Positions 61,823-64,000 of a stretch of DNA of 64,000 nt are shown one piece after another. The position numbers and the translations under genes were made by a program. Position 1 is the first letter of the stretch. Each line of letters opens with the position of its first letter. This stretch comes from Nodularia sphaerocarpa UHCC 0038 (lineage in GTDB: Bacteria > Cyanobacteriota > Cyanobacteriia > Cyanobacteriales > Nostocaceae): NCBI RefSeq assembly GCF_022376295.1, contig NZ_CP060140.1, forward strand, positions 248,001 through 312,000. The letters run 5' to 3'. The notes under the pieces were generated by a model. The model made no database searches, had not been told where the DNA came from, and saw only the letters and a list, made by a program, of their open reading frames with translations.

Positions 61823-62146
61823 AGGTGATTAAAACAAAAGGATGAGGTTTAAATATTGGAGATGGGGCATAATCGCGGTTTCAAAGGAGGCAATTCCTTG
61901 ATCCACACCCACATTAAGGGAGCGGGGCGTTAGCCCAGTGTAGCAAAGCTTGACTTTGGGTATAGTGGAAGAGTCATTGTTGTGATTGTTGACCTTGATT
62001 GATTTAGCCGTCAGCAGTCAACAGTTAATAATAAGCAGTCTTTAGTCACTAATTTAGCTAATACTGCAAATATTAATTATTCCATCTGACACTCCCTACA
62101 CTTGATAGATTTGCAGTCCCTTACGTATGTAAAATTGAAGTTAATT
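61823..62146. promoter_or_regulatory. Divergent upstream region of carA and the lipoprotein gene
   Basis: 324 bp between divergent starts, presumably carrying two promoters. A short GTCAACAGTTAATAATAAGC segment is related to the heptamer spacer type. I identify no operator. Confidence 0.4.
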
Positions 62147-63196
62147 ATGCTTCAGTCATTTTTATCTCGTGCAACCCTGATTTTTCTGTCCAGCACTCTC
62201 GCAGTTGTGGGTGTTGCTTGTAATGAAAAAAAAGACACTTCGGGGACTATTAGCAATCAAAATTCTCTAGCAACTGACAATTTGGCAATTTCCCCTCCTG
62301 TAGAACCCATAGCACCACCAGCGAAGCCAGCACCCAAAGCACTACCACCTTCAGAACCGGAAATAAATTCTTTTGAAATGGGTCTAAATAAAGCTGTGGG
62401 GGCTTGGAGCATCAGTCAATCGGCGCAATCGCCAGATGATTGGAAGTTGGTAGTCAGTCAGTACCAAGATGCGATCGCCCTCATGGAAAAAGTGCCGCAA
62501 CAAAGCTTGGAGTTTGCCACAGCCCAAGGCAAAATTTCCGAATACCAAGGCCAAGTCAAAACTGCCCGACAAAAAGCTACTCCTCGCCCCGTCCCCTCAG
62601 CACAGGCGGATAATCAGCGCATCGTAGTGGCTGTTCCCCAACCTCAAATCAATCAATCAGTTCCTATTTTAACTCCACCTGCATCCACAAAACAGCCCCC
62701 AGTCACAACCATTGCGCCGACATCAGCATTTCTCACCCCAGAAAAACCAGTATTTACTGCCCCGATCAAACGACGCATGGGTGGAACGCCAATAGTGGAA
62801 GTCACCTTCAACAACCAGCAGAAATTTGACATGATTATTGATACAGGAGCCAGTGGCACAGTCATCACCCAAGAAATGGCTAATGCCTTGGGAGTGGTAC
62901 AAGTGGGAACAGTCAAGGCAAATACTGCCAGCGCCAGAACAGTAGAATTTCCCATTGGTTATGTTGATTCGATGGCAGTTGCTGGGGTGATGATCAATAG
63001 AGTAGCAGTGGCGATCGCAGGAGCAGAGCTAGAAACTGGATTATTAGGACACGACTTTTTTGGCAAATATGATGTCACCATTAGACGCGATGTTGTCGAA
63101 TTTAGCCCACAATCACGCTCCCAAATTAATTCTGTAGAAATTCGACAAGCTGTGCCAATTTTTCCCAAGCAGAACCACTCTGAAGAATTTCCCTAG
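62147..63196 (+). CDS. Retropepsin-like aspartic protease lipoprotein
   Basis: 349-residue lipoprotein: signal with lipobox VGVAC (Cys about residue 26), a Pro/Ala-rich linker (about 60-85), a helical region (about 90-145) and a second linker (to about 215). A single-chain retropepsin-like domain follows. The active site is MIIDTGASGTVITQEMANAL (D-T-G-A-S), then VAGVMINRVAVAIAGAELET and GLLGHDFFGKYDVTIRRD. It is probably a periplasmic, homodimeric aspartic protease. I start at ATG 62147; the TTG 15 codons upstream is not conserved. The last 71 bp overlap the convergent trpD gene. Confidence 0.85.
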   Translation: MLQSFLSRATLIFLSSTLAVVGVACNEKKDTSGTISNQNSLATDNLAISPPVEPIAPPAKPAPKALPPSEPEINSFEMGLNKAVGAWSISQSAQSPDDWKLVVSQYQDAIALMEKVPQQSLEFATAQGKISEYQGQVKTARQKATPRPVPSAQADNQRIVVAVPQPQINQSVPILTPPASTKQPPVTTIAPTSAFLTPEKPVFTAPIKRRMGGTPIVEVTFNNQQKFDMIIDTGASGTVITQEMANALGVVQVGTVKANTASARTVEFPIGYVDSMAVAGVMINRVAVAIAGAELETGLLGHDFFGKYDVTIRRDVVEFSPQSRSQINSVEIRQAVPIFPKQNHSEEFP

Positions 63197-64000
63197 ACAC
63201 ACTCACACCTTGAGCATGATCTAACATCGGTATTACACCCGCCACTTGCAGTGCCAAAGAAGCATTTAACGCCACAGCGTCCTGTTGTGCCTGAGTTCCC
63301 TTGCCTTGTAACACGTCCTTGAGAATCACTGCATTTTCTTGCACATCTCCACCCCGGAGTGCAGCGATGGGAGCAGTAGTTACACCCACTTCTTGGGGAT
63401 TCACAGTAGTTAAATGCACCTCACCTCCTGATAAAACTGCCAAATCAGTTATATCTCCTAATCCAGCCTCATCAAGTCCTTCTCGCCCATGCAGGACAAT
63501 TGCTTTTTGTTTACCCAAATTATGTAATGCTTCGGCAACAGTGGTTAAAAGTTTCGGAGTAAATAGCCCTACGACTTGCCCATTGGGATACAAAGGATTA
63601 ACTAATGGCCCCAGTAAATTAAATACTGTTCGGACTTTGAGAGTCCGTCGCAAAGAAGCAACAGCTTTGAGTGCGGGATGCCATCCAGGGGCAAACAAGA
63701 AAGTAATTCCTACCTCTTGTACTGCCGCTTGCACCTTTTCAGGAGAAGCACCCAGATTGACTCCCAATGCTTCCAAGACATCCGCGCTTCCTGTGAGACT
63801 TGACGCAGAACGATTGCCATGTTTAGCAACGGGTACACCGTAAGCAGCCGCAACAAAAGCAACTGCTGTGGAAATATTAAAAGTTGATGATCCGTCACCA
63901 CCAGTACCACAGGTATCAATGAGAGTGGGAATTAGGGATTGGCTGGATTCTTGCCCAGTTCCCAGTTGTGATTGAGATTGTAATACTTCCGCCATCCCCG
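63126..64000 (-). CDS. trpD: Anthranilate phosphoribosyltransferase (5' end outside window)
   Basis: C-terminal 290 or so residues of TrpD, which joins anthranilate to PRPP in tryptophan synthesis. Visible motifs are DTCGTGGDGSSTFNISTAVA, KHGNRSASSLTGSADVLEAL, the NLLGPLVNP segment and VLHGREGLDE. About 60 N-terminal residues are missing because the gene runs off the right end; the in-frame Met at 63995 is internal. The 3' end overlaps the convergent protease gene by 71 bp. Confidence 0.93.
   Translation of the reverse strand, partial: GMAEVLQSQSQLGTGQESSQSLIPTLIDTCGTGGDGSSTFNISTAVAFVAAAYGVPVAKHGNRSASSLTGSADVLEALGVNLGASPEKVQAAVQEVGITFLFAPGWHPALKAVASLRRTLKVRTVFNLLGPLVNPLYPNGQVVGLFTPKLLTTVAEALHNLGKQKAIVLHGREGLDEAGLGDITDLAVLSGGEVHLTTVNPQEVGVTTAPIAALRGGDVQENAVILKDVLQGKGTQAQQDAVALNASLALQVAGVIPMLDHAQGVSVSREILQSGSAWEKLAQLVEFLQN

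Noticed and set aside
63301..63843. 180-codon plus-strand frame
   Set aside because: Antisense shadow of trpD, which has unmistakable motifs.
1..64000. tRNA or rRNA genes
   Set aside because: No T-loop or cloverleaf pattern and no rRNA-like conserved segments were found on either strand by eye; a covariance search would be needed to be certain.

Overview
The window looks like chromosomal DNA from a filamentous, probably heterocyst-forming cyanobacterium (Nostocales type; the genus cannot be resolved from sequence alone). Pointers are the many GCGATCGC (HIP1) octamers, photosynthesis genes (Ycf3, a high-light-inducible protein, a DUF1816 protein, bicarbonate transporters), an xisH/xisI pair, heptamer tandem repeats of the STRR kind, and a dense population of short dispersed repeats. 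No rRNA, tRNA or CRISPR array was found.

Layout. 0-8.7 kb: housekeeping and stress genes (DUF2231, DUF167, GST, YedK-type protein, Ycf3, GatC, glutathionyl-hydroquinone reductase, AroA, a thioredoxin-like protein, HLIP), with a four-copy 142-bp tandem repeat running into the aroA 3' end. 8.9-10.6 kb: ThyX interrupted by a 330-residue intein with an endonuclease domain. 10.7-17.7 kb: a minus-strand glycogen-to-trehalose operon (glgX, treZ, treY). 18.5-26.2 kb: plus-strand SDR, alpha/beta hydrolase and unknown 478-residue protein, then an ABC exporter with one ATPase and two duplicated permeases. 26.3-34.4 kb: a surface-glycan style region with three GT4 glycosyltransferases, a PIG-L deacetylase and a large exported propeller protein. 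34.4-38.9 kb: two small unknown proteins, an MscS channel and AhcY. 39-43.6 kb: accessory DNA: xisHI between two copies of one terminator, an exported lipoprotein and a pilin-like protein, a decayed phd/vapC pair beside an intact parDE pair, and a cyclic-nucleotide-binding protein. 43.9-47.9 kb: VOC protein, cyclase family protein, thioredoxin, GT2-TPR protein. 48.2-52.2 kb: inorganic carbon uptake, a SulP/BicA-like transporter followed by divergent sbtB and sbtA lying in visibly G+C-rich DNA with a transposase remnant. 52.7-64 kb: minus-strand housekeeping genes (aminotransferase, CAP protein, class I aldolase, DUF1816, RlmB, Mini-III, STAS protein, carA, trpD), plus one plus-strand aspartic-protease lipoprotein.

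The most distinctive feature is how repeats meet genes. A four-copy family of about 125-180 bp elements has internal hairpins whose arms change in compensating pairs. Other repeats supply the C-terminal codons or stop codons of AroA, TreY, TreZ and the MscS channel, and several repeats are nested inside others. I found no single complete novel defence or biosynthetic system. The best candidates for follow-up are the covarying hairpin family, the xisHI module bracketed by duplicated terminators, the transferred sbtAB block, and the SDR/hydrolase/unknown/ABC cluster.
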